Part shown: positions 30,913 to 43,100 of the stretch, in pieces
Layout: each line of letters opens with the position of its first letter
Numbering within the stretch: the stretch's first letter is position 1
Assembly: GCA_025526935.1 (NCBI GenBank)
Contig: JAHLKD010000114.1
Location: 101,327 to 165,326, forward strand
DNA length: 64,000 nt
Origin: Cladochytrium replicatum
Taxonomy: Eukaryota > Chytridiomycota > Chytridiomycetes > Cladochytriales > Cladochytriaceae
Direction: 5' to 3'
The notes under the pieces: generated by a model
The model's database searches: none
Seen by the model: only the letters and a program-made list of their open reading frames with translations
Told to the model about the DNA's origin: nothing
Position numbers and translations under genes: made by a program

Positions 30913-32637
30913 GAGGTCTTATGGAAATGGTTGAAATTTGATGAAGGGTTCAAATAAAAGATTATTGACATCAGCTTCATCACGTGTAACGTGGATCACG
31001 AAGAAGGTTCGACAGTTGATAATCTTCGCATGCTAAGTGTGGCAATCAACGCTTCTGTTGCGCCTTTTCGAAAAATCTCCTAAGAATCTGCGGGAGATTG
31101 TAGTTCACTGCGAAGCTGAGATAGAATGTTAGCTCGAGTAGCCGTGTTGATATATTTATTCAAAAAGATTATAACTGAAATTGAGGTAGGGGGAGGTCAA
31201 CAACCAAGCGTGCACTTGAAGCTGCTTCTCACGCAGAGGTAGAAGAAGACACCCCCAGGGATTCGAGCACGCAAACCAGTTGACTAGAGAATAAGGAAGA
31301 ACGTTAGTAGCTCTTTCCCCAAATTCCGGATTCAAACCAGTTCCACCTCCACCTCCGCCTATTTCCTCCCACTTTGAGCAAGGTGGAGTTTCCAAACACA
31401 TCTTTTCTATTCGCTATCTACACCTCAAAATTTATCTGCTCGTCGTGCCGTATCACCTTCAACGCCATCTCCGTCAAGATCGACAAGTAGAGCTGCGAAT
31501 TTGCAAGTGCAGAGTCGAATCGAGAGCCCTCCCATCTCGGGCAGCAACGATGGTATGATCTACCTCGAGCAGCAACGATGGTATGATCTACCTCGAGCAG
31601 CAACGATGGTATGATCTACCTCGAGCAGCAACGATGGTATGATCTACCTGTTTTCATTAACATGAGAATTATCATCCAATCTTTCGTTTAGTTATCCAAC
31701 CGTTGAAGCGAGTTGTCGTCAACCCTAGGGGAATATATCGCGACACGGAATCCAAGCCAGGGTTGGGAGTGACAGAATGCCTTCCCTGAACGAACTGTCG
31801 GAGCTCTTCTTCCGTCGTGATCATCTGCGCATCTCGGGGTCCAACCTCCATCTCATCATCGCGTTCCTGCTCCGCAAGACCTCCCTGTGTATCCCGTCTT
31901 TCTCGCCACGAGCCCCGCCGCATCGTCCCCATCATTCTCGAGCGCCACACGGGTCTCGAGCTCCTGCACCTCAACTCCCGCGAGTGGCTAAATGCCGTTC
32001 TCACGGCCTGTGCAGTCTGACGCACACCGAGGTCGGTGAGGCTACGGAACCGGCCCACTTCAGAGGAAACGAGGAGCAAACCCCGCCCACCATGGCGCAA
32101 GCTGCTGCGGCTGTTCCTTTTCAGGCTCCTGTCGCATTTGTGTTTTGAAGTACACAGATTATTTGCGGCGGAGTGAATCAGACTGAAAATGTCGTGGAAG
32201 TGCTTGTTTCTGTGCGCGATGGGGTGCGACCGGCGGTTTCCTCACAAATTTCTTGCCTCGGGCGTCTTCCCTCTCAACTCTTTTAGCAGCAGTATACTTA
32301 TCGTTCACAGATCCTTTCCTCTTCGCATTCCTACCAGCTTCCCATCCCTCCGGCATCCCATCTTCCTCCGGCGAGATTGAGGGGATGTGACCGGGACAAT
32401 TGTTGATCTCGCAGATGCCCCCAGTATCACGTATCATAGCGGCGAATGTTCTTGCGCTGCAGCTTATTCAGTTTTAATGTAACGTCACTAGGTAGAAATA
32501 GTGCTAAATATTTGGTAACTACTGTAAACATGCTCCAACACTCTTAGCAGTATTGTTATCCAGAGTAATAACCTTGAAAACACGACGTTGCGGTGATCTA
32601 CACTGGCAAATTTTAAAAGTCTGCGCCACGGACTGAG
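30913..32637. other. Gene-poor stretch with minisatellite and two weak minus-strand ORFs
   Basis: Apart from the 28-bp repeat at 31541, two minus-strand frames are the longest ORFs: 32437-32159 (CEINNCPGHIPSISPEEDG) and 32100-31672 (ending EVGPRDAQMITTEEELRQF). I recognise no family and no convincing splice joining them. They may be a decayed or very divergent gene. Confidence 0.3.
31541..31649. repeat. 28-bp minisatellite, about 3.9 perfect copies
   Basis: The unit GCAGCAACGATGGTATGATC plus TACCTCGA is repeated at 31541, 31569, 31597 and 31625, with the last copy ending two or three bases short. Copies are identical, which implies recent expansion. Confidence 0.95.
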
Positions 32638-33803
32638 ATGCCAAAATTTGAGTCCTTCGTTGAGCTGGTGGAAAAACACATCACACTCCCAGCACCACCA
32701 CCAGAGTCTCCGGCCCGGCCCCTCCTGCTCGGTAGTTTCTCAAATGTGCCTGTTGGCTACGTCCGTCACGCTTTCGTGAAATATCTGGATGGACAACACG
32801 GGATCACGGTCTTCACTGACTGTGTGCGGATATCTGAGCCATACACCGAAACCCTTGCGAAAGCGTTAGAGAATTTGAGGGCTAAAGCGACAAAGAGTGA
32901 TCCTGTGCTAGGGCCTCTTGTTGGATGGAGAGGAGAGCGGTATCCGGTGTTTGGGGAGGACGGGGTGACGGTGGTGATGGAGTGCGAGCGCAGCGCAGCT
33001 GGGTTGGTGAGTCTATGTTCTTAATCTGAGAGATCCATGACTGTGGCTAAGGAAGTTTATATTATGGTATTAACAAGCTTGGAGTGAAGGCGTACGGTTG
33101 CCATTTGAATGGATACATCAGGGATGGCGATGGCAAGATCGCAGAGATGTGGGTTGCTCGGCGGAGCAAGAAGAAGCAAACATTTCCGGGTATGTGCCGG
33201 AGCACTGATTTTGAAATCCACCTTTTGGAACATTTGCTATGCAGGGATGCTGGATAATCTTGTTGCAGGTAAATTAACGCGAATTCACAGTCTCAATTTC
33301 AAATGATTACGCTTGCTTAAAATCAGGGGCACTTCGGGCGGGAACTACTGCAATGTCGACAATGCTGGCAGAGTGCAGGGAGGAAGCCTCGCTAGATTTG
33401 AAGGCAGAAGACTTACAGTTTTCAGGGCACCTTGGATTTTTCAGCGACTTTGTTTCTGAGGGGTGGGTTTTGGGAATCGAGTACTGTTATGAGTGGGAGT
33501 TCAAAGCCGATGGGCCAACACCACAGCCTTGCGACGGGGAGGTTGACGAGTTTTACAGGATGCCGATATCCGAGGTAAATGCAAGGAGAGGGAAGTACGG
33601 CTTTGGTGCTAAGAAGCAATGTACAGGTTATTGAGCGGTTGCTGGATGATGAGTTTACGCCGTCGTGTGGTCTTACTATCGTTGATTTTCTTCTTCGGAA
33701 AGGGTTGATCAGTGATGAGGGTGGACTGGCGCCGTTGTTACAGAGAGATCGCCTAGCTGGGATTGCCCTTCCATCATACAGCGCCATTGGATGTTACTCT
33801 TGA
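32638..33803 (+). CDS. DUF4743-Nudix hydrolase, copy A
   Basis: Five exons (32638-33006, 33078-33189, 33245-33268, 33327-33574, 33627-33803) give 309 aa. The N-terminal DUF4743 domain (FVELVEKHITLPAPPPE, VGYVRHAFVKYLDGQHG, LVGWRGERYPVFGEDG) precedes a Nudix fold (VKAYGCHLNGYIRDGDGKI, EMWVARRSKKKQTFPGMLDN). The Nudix box is degenerate: ALRAGTTAMSTMLAECREEA keeps the catalytic EExxE-like glutamates (AECREEAS) but not the full GX5E part, as is usual for this subfamily. The family includes yeast YJR142W and plant NUDT20/24, which dephosphorylate damaged thiamine diphosphates. Same exon phases as copy B 3.4 kb downstream. The 24-nt exon 3 encodes only MLDNLVA and flanks. Confidence 0.9.
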
Positions 33804-36048
33804 AAGTCTAAGCAGACCAGTGCCCCACACTTTCTGTTATCACGGTGAAATCCAAAGAAAGTTGAGTACAATCTGACTGGGAAGGAGCTCGATTACTGGT
33901 GCCCAAAAGAGTACAGAGATTGGATATTCATATCGAAAATGGTCGTTCAAGGATTTTGTTCCACCATAAGAATTCTTCATAGATCTGATCACGAAGTTCA
34001 TTCAGTGATGTTGCGAATGTTGTGGGTGGGGCGAGGTCGTAATAAATTTCTCACTTTGAAGCTCTTTTGTCTTTACCGCCTTCACGGAAATCAGGTGAAG
34101 AATAGCACTGTTTAAACGGTTCTATGTTAAAGCATTTTTTGAGATTGGGGATCTCCACAAAAGACGCTACTCTCGTCAATCTCGCCATGTTCCGGCATGC
34201 TGAAGTCAAGTTTTGTTGCCTTTTCACGAAATTTGATAAACCTTGTATCCATTGAGAAAAGTAGCAAAAGTTAACTTAAAAGGCAGCATATTTTCTTGGT
34301 TATTTCTTCAGTGGCCATGAACGAGCACCATAACAACTCCGTACAAGCTTCCAAGGGCGGCAAAGAAGCTGCAAGAGTGCTGCCCCGACTTTTAGATTGA
34401 TTGATCTGAGCCGTAAACTGGCTTTTAGGCACGGCGACAACCACTGCAAATCGGCTGTGCGCGACAAGTTGAGTCGTACGGCAGGGAAGCTGTTTGTGAA
34501 CATACCTGGAGAGGATTTAACTCGGTTGTGTTGAAGAATGGAAACATTGAAAACCCGCCAACGTAACGGGACAAGAGCGCGTTTCCAAGACCAGCAATGA
34601 CGGAGGTTGTCAGCTTTGTCAACGTCCACAAGATCAGCGCTTTCTTTGTTTACTACGGTGATGTTGACGTTTGAAAGTACGAGTTTCTTTTCCTGGACCA
34701 AAAGGAACGGTTGGTTGATTCCGTACTGGGATGTTTCTTTGAGAATCTATTGAAAATGTTTGCAGAACGGATCTCTGTGGGTTGGAAGTCTAGCTTGCCT
34801 GTAGATTCTGCTCGAATGTCATGCAGACATGGAAGCCTTGCATGCCAGCTTCGCTCGATGGGCAAACCATGGAAGAGGAAAGACTTTTTCCCCAAAAAAA
34901 TACGAAACCCAAAATCATGCAAACCAAGTGCCACGTCGTCCCACTTGTTCCACCGGTCAAGGTGTGGGGAACTCACAGTCTTCCAACCGCACTTTTCAAC
35001 TCATCCAAACAAAATCAGCTTGAATAGTTGGATTTCTTTTAAAAGAGTTTCCGTATCGTTGGCTCGTTACTGATAATCGTTAAAATTGGGTACAGTCAAG
35101 CAAGTTTTCAACGTTATCATTCGCACTTAAGAGAGGTAGCATTGTAGTGCCCCTAACACGACTATAATTTGGGCTAAGTTGGGGTCAACTCATTTGGGTC
35201 AACGCCGGGAGTTGAGTGTAATCTGTTGTGTTCATTAAACCTTGAGGTGGAACTTGCCTTACCTGACACAACTCTTTAGTTTCGAATCAACAACCAAACC
35301 TTGCGCTGGAGGCATGCTGGAAGAGAAACAAGCACATGCAAGCCGGTGTAAAATAGAATTTGGGCTACTACAAACTGAGACGTGAATCTGTCGACAACCA
35401 TATTGACCTCAGTGTTGCAGCCGTTGTTATAGACTTGCGTAGTCATGAAGCAATTGATTGTGGGAAATCTATTGGAATCTGTGTCATTCCAGCAACCAGA
35501 AGTTGAGAATATAGGTCAGATTTTGTAGCCTTCCATTAAACATCCATTGAATTTTGTACCTTTTCCATCAACTGAACCACCGAGCTAGCAGATGATAAAT
35601 TCGTCGAGTTTTTAGATATTGAGCCTCCATCTCTCACAACCGATTTGTTGAGGTCGGAAAGCCGAGGGAGGGTCGTATTAAGTGAACCTCACCTTTCCTT
35701 GGTTTCTCGTGGTGCAGAATGTCAAGCCTCTACTATGGGCTGAAGCTTACCATTTGTAGGTGTCGCTTTTTTGGTTTATGATACAAGACCGCTTGTCAAA
35801 TATTTGACCGCTGATCACACCTGTTGTTGTTCCCGAGTCTTGTCGTTCTCCTTCCTGGACCGGTTTACTTAAGTAAAACGAATATCAAGAAGAGTGGCTG
35901 CTAGAAAACACAGCGAGGTTTAAATTAAATATTGCGCAGCGCCGCCCATTTCCGGCCAGGCCACAATAGATTTTCATTATTCACGTTCGGGAACAGAATC
36001 ATTGCGGAATGTACATCCTGCACCCGCCCGCGCCACCTAGGGACAAAA
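33804..36048. other. Spacer between the two Nudix paralogs with possible decayed coding sequence
   Basis: About 2.2 kb with no intact gene. On the minus strand, 34700-34430 carries LVLSNVNITVVNKESADLVD in one frame and, in another, LTKLTTSVIAGLGNALLSRY followed by VGGFSMFPFFNTTELNPLQ, which looks like part of a membrane protein. Further minus-strand pieces lie at 34976-34653. No family was recognised. 35050-35930 appears empty. Confidence 0.35.
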
Positions 36049-37304
36049 ATGGCAAAGTTCAAGTCGTTCATCGAGCTAGTGAAATCGCACAACACGATCC
36101 CATCCCCGCCGCCTCTCTCGCTCGCACTCCCTCTCCTTCTCGGATCCACCTCGAATGTGCCACTGGGCTACGTCCGTCACGCCGTCGCAAGTCATCTGGA
36201 TGGACACGATGGGATCACAGTGAACGCCGACTCTGTGCGGATAACATCCGAGCCGTACACGGTCACCCTTGCGAATGCTTTGGAGAAACTAAGAGCGAAA
36301 GCGGTAAAGAGCGATCCGGTGCTGAGGCCGCTTCTTGGTTGGAGGGGGGAGCGGTACCCTGTGTACGGGGAGGACGGCAGGACTGTAGTGATGGAGTGCG
36401 AGCGCAGTGCGGCTGGACTGGTGAGATTTTGTTTCATGGTGCGTGAAGGTATTGATTTTTTTTGTTGGAAAGTTGGGTGTGCGGACGTATGGGTGCCATT
36501 TGAATGGATTTACGAGAGACAGTGAGGGTAAAATTGAGTCGATATGGGTGGCGCGACGGAGCAAGACGAAGCAGACGTATCCAGGTAAGTGCGGAAAGGG
36601 TTGTTCACGGAAGAGTAATTATCCCATGCACCAACAGGGATGCTTGACAATATAGTCGGAGGTAAATATGTTAAATGTGACATTTTTTATTTCCAGTTGG
36701 TCGTTTGTTGAGTGGAGGTGGCACATGTGATTTTGAGGTGCAAGAAATTTGGTGCAGTGCATTGATTGATTGGTTGCCCAGTATTTCGCACTAACTTTCT
36801 CCTTTTTTCCTGCGTACCCCTTGCACTAATACCAAATCAGGAGGACTTCGGGCGGGGACAACGGCAATTTCGACGATGCTTGCAGAGTGCCAAGAAGAAG
36901 CATCGCTGCAACTCAAACGGGAAGAGTTGAAGTTTTGTGGACATGTGGGATATTTTCGCGATTCCGAGTCGCGAGGATGGATTGCAGGAATCGAGTACTG
37001 CTATGACTGGGAGTGCAAGGCAGATGGGCCGAAGCCCCAACCTTGTGATGGGGAGGTGGAGGGGTTTTATCAAATGAGAGTTTCTGAGGTAGGTTTTGAG
37101 TGCAAGTGTTAAAAAGAGTGCTGAAACAAGGCACAGGTCATTGAGCGGCTGCTCGACGGCGAGTTTACACCGTCGAGCAGTTTAGTAATTGTAGAATTTC
37201 TTGTTCGCCATTCGGTGATCGCCGGGGATGGTGTTGAGTTGCACGCTGATCAAAGTGGCAACGTTGTACCCAGTCCGTCGTACAGCACCATCATCTGCGA
37301 ATAA
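36049..37304 (+). CDS. DUF4743-Nudix hydrolase, copy B
   Basis: Five exons (36049-36420, 36473-36584, 36638-36661, 36841-37088, 37137-37304) give 307 aa. It aligns end to end with copy A: FIELVKSHNTIPSPPPLS, LLGWRGERYPVYGEDGRTVV, VRTYGCHLNGFTRDSEGKIE, SIWVARRSKTKQTYPGMLDN and the box GLRAGTTAISTMLAECQEEA. Exons 2, 3 and 4 have the same lengths as in copy A (112, 24 and 248 nt) and all intron positions are shared, so the pair arose by a segmental duplication after the introns were in place. Intron 3 is longer (179 nt). Predicted role as for copy A, hydrolysis of a diphosphate such as an oxidised thiamine diphosphate. The C-termini have diverged most, so specificity may differ. Confidence 0.9.
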
Positions 37305-37381
37305 TAAATAACAGGAATTGTGTTAATATGTATGCAAGCTCAGCCCACCTGACTGTGACACCGCACTGCCACTCACAAATA

Positions 37382-37405
37382 TAATATTATAGTATTATAA
37401 TATTA
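37382..37405. promoter_or_regulatory. AT-only inverted repeat just upstream of the CK2-like kinase start
   Basis: TAATATTATA, a four-base GTAT loop, and TATAATATTA form a perfect 10-bp-arm inverted repeat 25 nt before the ATG at 37430. It could be a core-promoter AT box or, if transcribed, a weak hairpin in the 5' UTR. Confidence 0.5.
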
Positions 37406-37429
37406 CACCCAGCACGCCCAACACACACC

Positions 37430-39377
37430 ATGACATGTGACTCTCCACCAGTACATCAAGTGATCGCTCCAAATCTCATATATCCTGCAAGAATCCCCCG
37501 AACTATTTGTTTCTATCAAATAATGAACGGCTTGCTCGATCTCGCCATGTCGCCGCCGTCCTACGCGAACGTCGTCTCGAGGAAAGACTCCATCCCTCGT
37601 TCTGCCCCTGTCAGTTTCTCGCCTTCTGCAAATCAATACAACGACCACGATCTCTCTTCATCTCAGACCTCTTCTTCCGCTACTTCTGCCCACGTTGGCT
37701 GGTTCCGCCGCGTCGCCACTGCTCTCATTCCTTCTTCCGCCGGCGATGCACAAACCCATCGACAGCGCAGACACTCCACATTCGACTCTACCCCTTCATC
37801 TCCAACCCTCACAACAGCGGCTTCTCCGCCATCGTCGCCGAGATCATCACCGTCTTCTTCACCAAACTCGGGAATCCTCTCAAACTCTGTCAACAATGAC
37901 TCAAAGCCATACTCGAGAGTTCAGCGTGCTTACACCGCCCCACCTCGTCCACTTACCGTAGCAGTCGGAAGTTCCGCTTACGATGTGCAATCAATCACTT
38001 CGCAGACCATTTCTCCAGAGGAACTGTCCCCGAAAATGATTGTGGACTCACACCATGCAATTTATTACGACTACGCTGCTATGGGTGCCCCCGCTCTCAA
38101 CGCGCCACCATCCCGTGTGTACCCACACGTCACACTCTGCAAACCAGCTCCATACTGGGACTACGAGCGCACATCTCTGGAGTCTATCCGATGCAGGTCG
38201 AACCGTTTCGTGCGTTCATCAAACTTGGTCGGTTCAGGCCGTTACTCGACCGTGTACGATGCCAATGACACCGCCACAAACTCTCCCTGCGTTGTGAAAG
38301 TCATTCGTCCCGGAAAATCAAAACGCATTCGCCGCGAAATCCTCATCCTAAAGAACCTTCAGGGTGGTCCTCACCTGATTCAATTCTACGGCTTCCAGAC
38401 CGACCCTGAAACTCGCCAGCCCTCTCTCGTGTTCGCCAGGCTTGCCAACCCAAACTGGCGTGACTTGTACGCTTCCTTCTCACCACGCGACGTGAAGCGA
38501 TATATGTGGCAGCTCCTCCGAGCGCTCGACCACTCCCACTCGTGTGGGATCATGCACAGGGACGTGAAGCCCCAGAACATTATGTACGAGCCCCGGACAG
38601 GTGATTTGAGGCTGGTCGACTTTGGACTCGCTGAGTTCTACTTCCCACACCAGCGATACTCGACCCGAGTCGCGAGCCGATTTTTCAAGAGCCCCGAAAT
38701 CCTTCTTGGGTACTCTGCGTATGATTACGCGTTGGATGTCTGGAGCGCGGGATGTGTCATGGCTGGCCTAGTGAGTTAACACAGAGCGAACACATCAAAA
38801 CATCCTCTGACCATTTTCTCTCTAGATCTTCCGCATTCCCGTATTCTTCAAGGGCGAGGATGACATTGACCAGCTTTGCAAGATCGTGCAGGTCCTCGGC
38901 ACCGACTCACTGAGCGACTACGTCTCTAAACTCACAACCTACCTCCTCCTCGACCCGCCAACCCCGACTTCGCCAACCCCCCCAGGAGCTGTGATGACAC
39001 CACAAGAGCTCTCCCAGCGCCTCTACCTCGTGGCCGAAGCCTCGCTGTCCTCCGGCGCCGCCGCGTTCTCCAACACCATCTCGCACCATCCCAAGTTTGT
39101 CTGCCAGTCCGTGGACTTTAGCAAATTTATACGCGCGGACGGGGAGGTCGAGGACGCCGGGGCTGCGTGCTGCAGGGGTGGGTACGGCGATGAGATGCTC
39201 GTCGAGGGTCCATTGGGTCGACGCGGTAACGGAGAGTATGCGACGGCGGAGGCTCGGGAGGTTCTAAAGGGGTTGTTAAAGTTTGACCATTGGGAGCGGT
39301 GGAGTTGCGCTGAGGCGCTTGGGAACTCGTGGTTTGACGAGGTGAGGGACGAGATGCAGCGACGTGGGAGCATCTAA
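37430..39377 (+). CDS. Casein kinase II alpha-like protein kinase with long N-terminal extension
   Basis: Two exons (37430-38770, 38826-39377) give 630 aa. Residues about 1-260 are Ser/Pro-rich and disordered. The kinase domain is closest to CK2 alpha: glycine loop LVGSGRYSTVYDAND, the lysine strand VVKVIRPGKSKRIRREILIL with the basic KSKRIRRE cluster, NLQGGPHLIQFYG, catalytic HRDVKPQNIM, LVDFGLAEFYFPHQRYS, RVASRFFKSPEILLGYSAYD, and IVQVLGTDSLSDYVSKL. It differs from true CK2 in having DFG where CK2 has DWG, and in a diverged C-lobe with an insert (CCRGGYGDEMLVEGPLG). It therefore looks like a CK2 paralog rather than the housekeeping subunit. A second ATG in frame (MNGLLDLAMSPPS) could be the real start. 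Confidence 0.85.
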
Positions 39378-40162
39378 AGGAGACGAATCCGACATCCGCT
39401 CACCTTTACAGTGGCGTTGATTTTCTGAAATGCTCCATTGTGTTTTTGTTGGGAATTTGTACAGGACTGAAACGGAAGCAGATTTGGCCATGAAAAAACC
39501 TCTTGTCTCTTTTGCAATTTATTTTGATGTGATTACGTTATAGTTTGTGTTTTTTTATATTTCTTATCCCTCGAGGAGAACGAGCAAAACTTTTCGTTAT
39601 GGCAAAGAAAAGTGATTGTTCTTTTTGTTCTTAATAGTTTTTCTGTACCTCCCCAAAAACAACCATACTTCTTGGACGGTTATTTTCTTATTTCCAGTCG
39701 AAGGGAAATAAACACTTCCCTCAGTTCTCTTGCCGTTTTCGCGCAAGTTTGGAAAAAAGCTTTGTTCATTCCTCCCTTTTACGGATCTTGTATGTACATA
39801 AATTATGTGCCTGTCGGGCAGAAAACGAGTGGACCGATATTTGCGTTTGCTTCTCTAAAGCACCCACAGAACAGGCATAAACAGGGCAGCAATTGATCTC
39901 TTAAAGACCAGAAGAGGCGGTTCATTTTCACCCTGGCAAGCAAATTATAAGCAGTTTGTCGAACATGCAATCATTGTGCCATGCCAAAGAAAAGGGTTCC
40001 ATTATATTGATATACATTACCACCATGACTTTCTGTCTCAACAACCAAAACATCAAAGAACTACTTTGCGAAAGGCTTATCCGCAGCCAGTCAATAACGA
40101 AAGAAAGAAAGAAAATAATGTCCCCTGTCAATTCGCTTCAGCCTCGGCAGCGCCGTTCACGT
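39378..40162. other. Convergent 3' region
   Basis: About 785 AT-rich nucleotides between convergent genes (CK2-like kinase and the Doa10-type gene). It should hold both 3' UTRs. I see no supported coding region. Confidence 0.4.
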
Positions 40163-43100
40163 TCACAACCGGCCAGCGAACGCTGCCCCTCCTCCTGCCG
40201 CTACTGGTGGTGGCGGTGGTGGTGCTGGTGGTGGTGGTGGTACTGCAAACGCTTCATCATCCACTCTCTGTCCATCCCTGACCTCTTCGTCCTGATGGTT
40301 ATGCAGCCGCCGTCCAACTAGGTACACGTCGTCGCGAACCTGGTTCATCCACATTTGCACCCACCCCCTCGCGTTTCCGAGGACTTCGTACCCAAGAAAC
40401 AGCACCAGCGTAAACGGGAAGATGTATCGAAGCACAAGCGTCCGTGTCGCTTGTCCGACCACAACGGCTGATAAAAGGAGAGTGTAAATGAACAGGAAAA
40501 AAGGATATCCCACATCCAAAAATGTATACATACCAAGCACCTTGTCCAGCGCACGACCCATGATCAGCGGCATCAGTATCACGACTAGACACATCCCAAT
40601 CACTGGCGCAAGCAACACCCGCGTCAGCTCCGCCATCCTCACATCTCCGATCCGCCTCGCGTTTGTCGCGTCGTTCACGACCCGTCGGAATCCGTTCTCG
40701 GGCCCGAGGAGCACGAGCATGTGTGCAACTTTCACGTACACCGCGCCGAGCGCCCAGTCCTGCAAAAGGAACAAGATGTGCGTCTGCTCCCGCGTGCCTT
40801 TGAATGGTTGGATCACGTAGAGCTCAAAGATCAGGCCAACAAGCATCGGGATAACGACTCCGACGATCACAATGAGGTACACCCACATTGCAACCTTTTT
40901 TGGAAAAACAAATGATCAGACACTTCTTGTCGTAGATAGTGATTCGACTTGACTCACCACAATCGCCAAGGCCATGAGCTGGTCCTCCAATGCAAGCTCT
41001 GGAGCCGCTCTTCTCCGTCTCCATTCCACACCGGGTCTCCCTCCCGCTCTTCGCGCCGCCTGTCCGTCACCTCGCACTCCAGCATTCACTTCCTCCACTT
41101 CCTCCCCCTCTCCGTCAATCACTTCCACATCTCCCTCCCCTTCCCTCCTTGCACCATCCCCTTCCCCTCCTCGCGGCTGTCTATGAACAACCACCCGTCT
41201 CCTTCCACCAGCAGCCCGTCGCCGTCGATCACCAGCTCCACCTCGATGCACATCCCTCGTCCGTCGCCCGAACGCCCAATTGTACCATAAATCACCAGCA
41301 GCGTTCACATGCTCCTCGAGGCGCTGCAGATAAGTCTTTTCCGGGACAAGCACTTCCACACCAGCACCTGCACGCACGGTCCGTGCAACCGCAGCCAAAC
41401 GTGCTGCGGCGCGCGCTTCGGACCTCCGCCGACGCCGGATGCGCAAGGCTGCACGGATCGCAGGGAAAAGTGGCCGAGTGAGCACGACCCACGTGAAGGT
41501 TCCGAGGGACCAGGCGTAGAGATCGTGCACTTGAAGGTCCGGACGGACACCCCCGCGGGATGGTGGTGGTGTTGCTGGGGTAGATGTGTCCGATTGAAGC
41601 ATGAAGGAGTACAGAGAGCTGAACATGAACCGACCGAGATACACTGTAAGACAACGACCAAATAAGAAAAGGAAAATACGGAACCACACTTTGTCCTTAC
41701 ATGGTACGACTGTGACGGCCACTGCAAGCCAGAGCCCTGCTAGCCAATGCAAGATCACCAGCGCGATGACCTAACAGTGAAGTTTGGTTAACAACACAAT
41801 ATGGACAGTGAAGCGCTTTGCTACATACCCTCGCACGGAATCGATCTGGAACATAAACCTTCGTCCAGTTAGCAGCAACATCCTCCTGCGTTTCATTCGG
41901 CCGACCCACTATAGGATCTCTCTCCCTTATCGGAATCATTATTTTTTGTCCCGGAATAACCTCGATGTTATCATGATTTGGGACCCGCATGAATCGATAC
42001 TGTCTTCTCGGACGAGGGCCACTAGGCTGTGCTGGCCTGCTCGAAAGTTGTTCCCAGGTTGGTCCAAGACTGGCTTCTCTCATTGCCGGAGAATCTGGAT
42101 CTGACTCGTCTTCCCAACCTGATCCATCGTCGACTGCCTCTCGGGTTGTCGCAGGCGGTTCCAATGTCCCATTTGAATCGCCTGTCGAGGTCGCTGGATC
42201 AGCGTTAGCAGGGGCAGACGACGACAAAGCCTCTGCTGCGTTTGAAGACGATGATGGTTGAGGAGTATCATTGTTGCCGGCAGAGTCCTGCGGTTCATCA
42301 GATAAGACAGACGTATCCGCCGTTGCAGGTGCTTTTCCTTTGCTGTCTGTGGAATTACCAGCGGTTGCTCCATCATTCACCTCATCATCGTATTCGACTG
42401 CGTTATCTTCCTCGTCTTCGTATCGTACCCCAAACAGGAAACTGGATAGAGAAAGTCGACGTGCTGCAAATCGGAACCACAACCGAACCAGCTTTTGAAA
42501 CACTTCCATCGGGCGGATCAGGCTAATAGTCCAAGGCAGAAGGAAGTGGAATGCCAAAAGGTCGATCGGAAATTCGGCAAGAGGTTCGCTAGGGAGTTCT
42601 TCAGTAGGATTTACAACATCAAAATTACTCTTCTCACCTAAACTCGTACTTAAGGGGAAGGACTCTGAGCGGACCTGAGTTTACATCAAACCCAAGAGTC
42701 GCCAAAAACGACTGTAACCCCATGATTGACACAACGTAACCACCAAACCCTGCGACAATGATTGTGGCGTACATCAGGGTTCCAAAAGCCAACTTCCTCA
42801 GTTGAACAAGGGTTGGTCGCCCCATGATCTCGTTCATCGCATTGTCGTTGGGATCTCGAATGAACCACATGACACCCTTACGGACGACCGCTCGCACGGT
42901 TGCTATATACAAGATGAACTGGTACATAAATGTCGTCCCGACGAGCCCTGCAATCAAAGTCGCACAGTCAGTTATGATCAGCCCAAAAACATCCCGCTAA
43001 CTCGAACATACAGTGAAGAAATCTGGATGTCCATGGATGTCTGAAATAGAAACCAATTCGATTTGATATAGTAGCATGAGGACCAAAAATCGGCAGAGTG

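Noticed and set aside
40195-40246. GGT/GGC-rich run resembling a microsatellite
   Set aside because: On the minus strand it encodes the poly-Pro/Ala tail of the Doa10-type protein, so it is coding low complexity.
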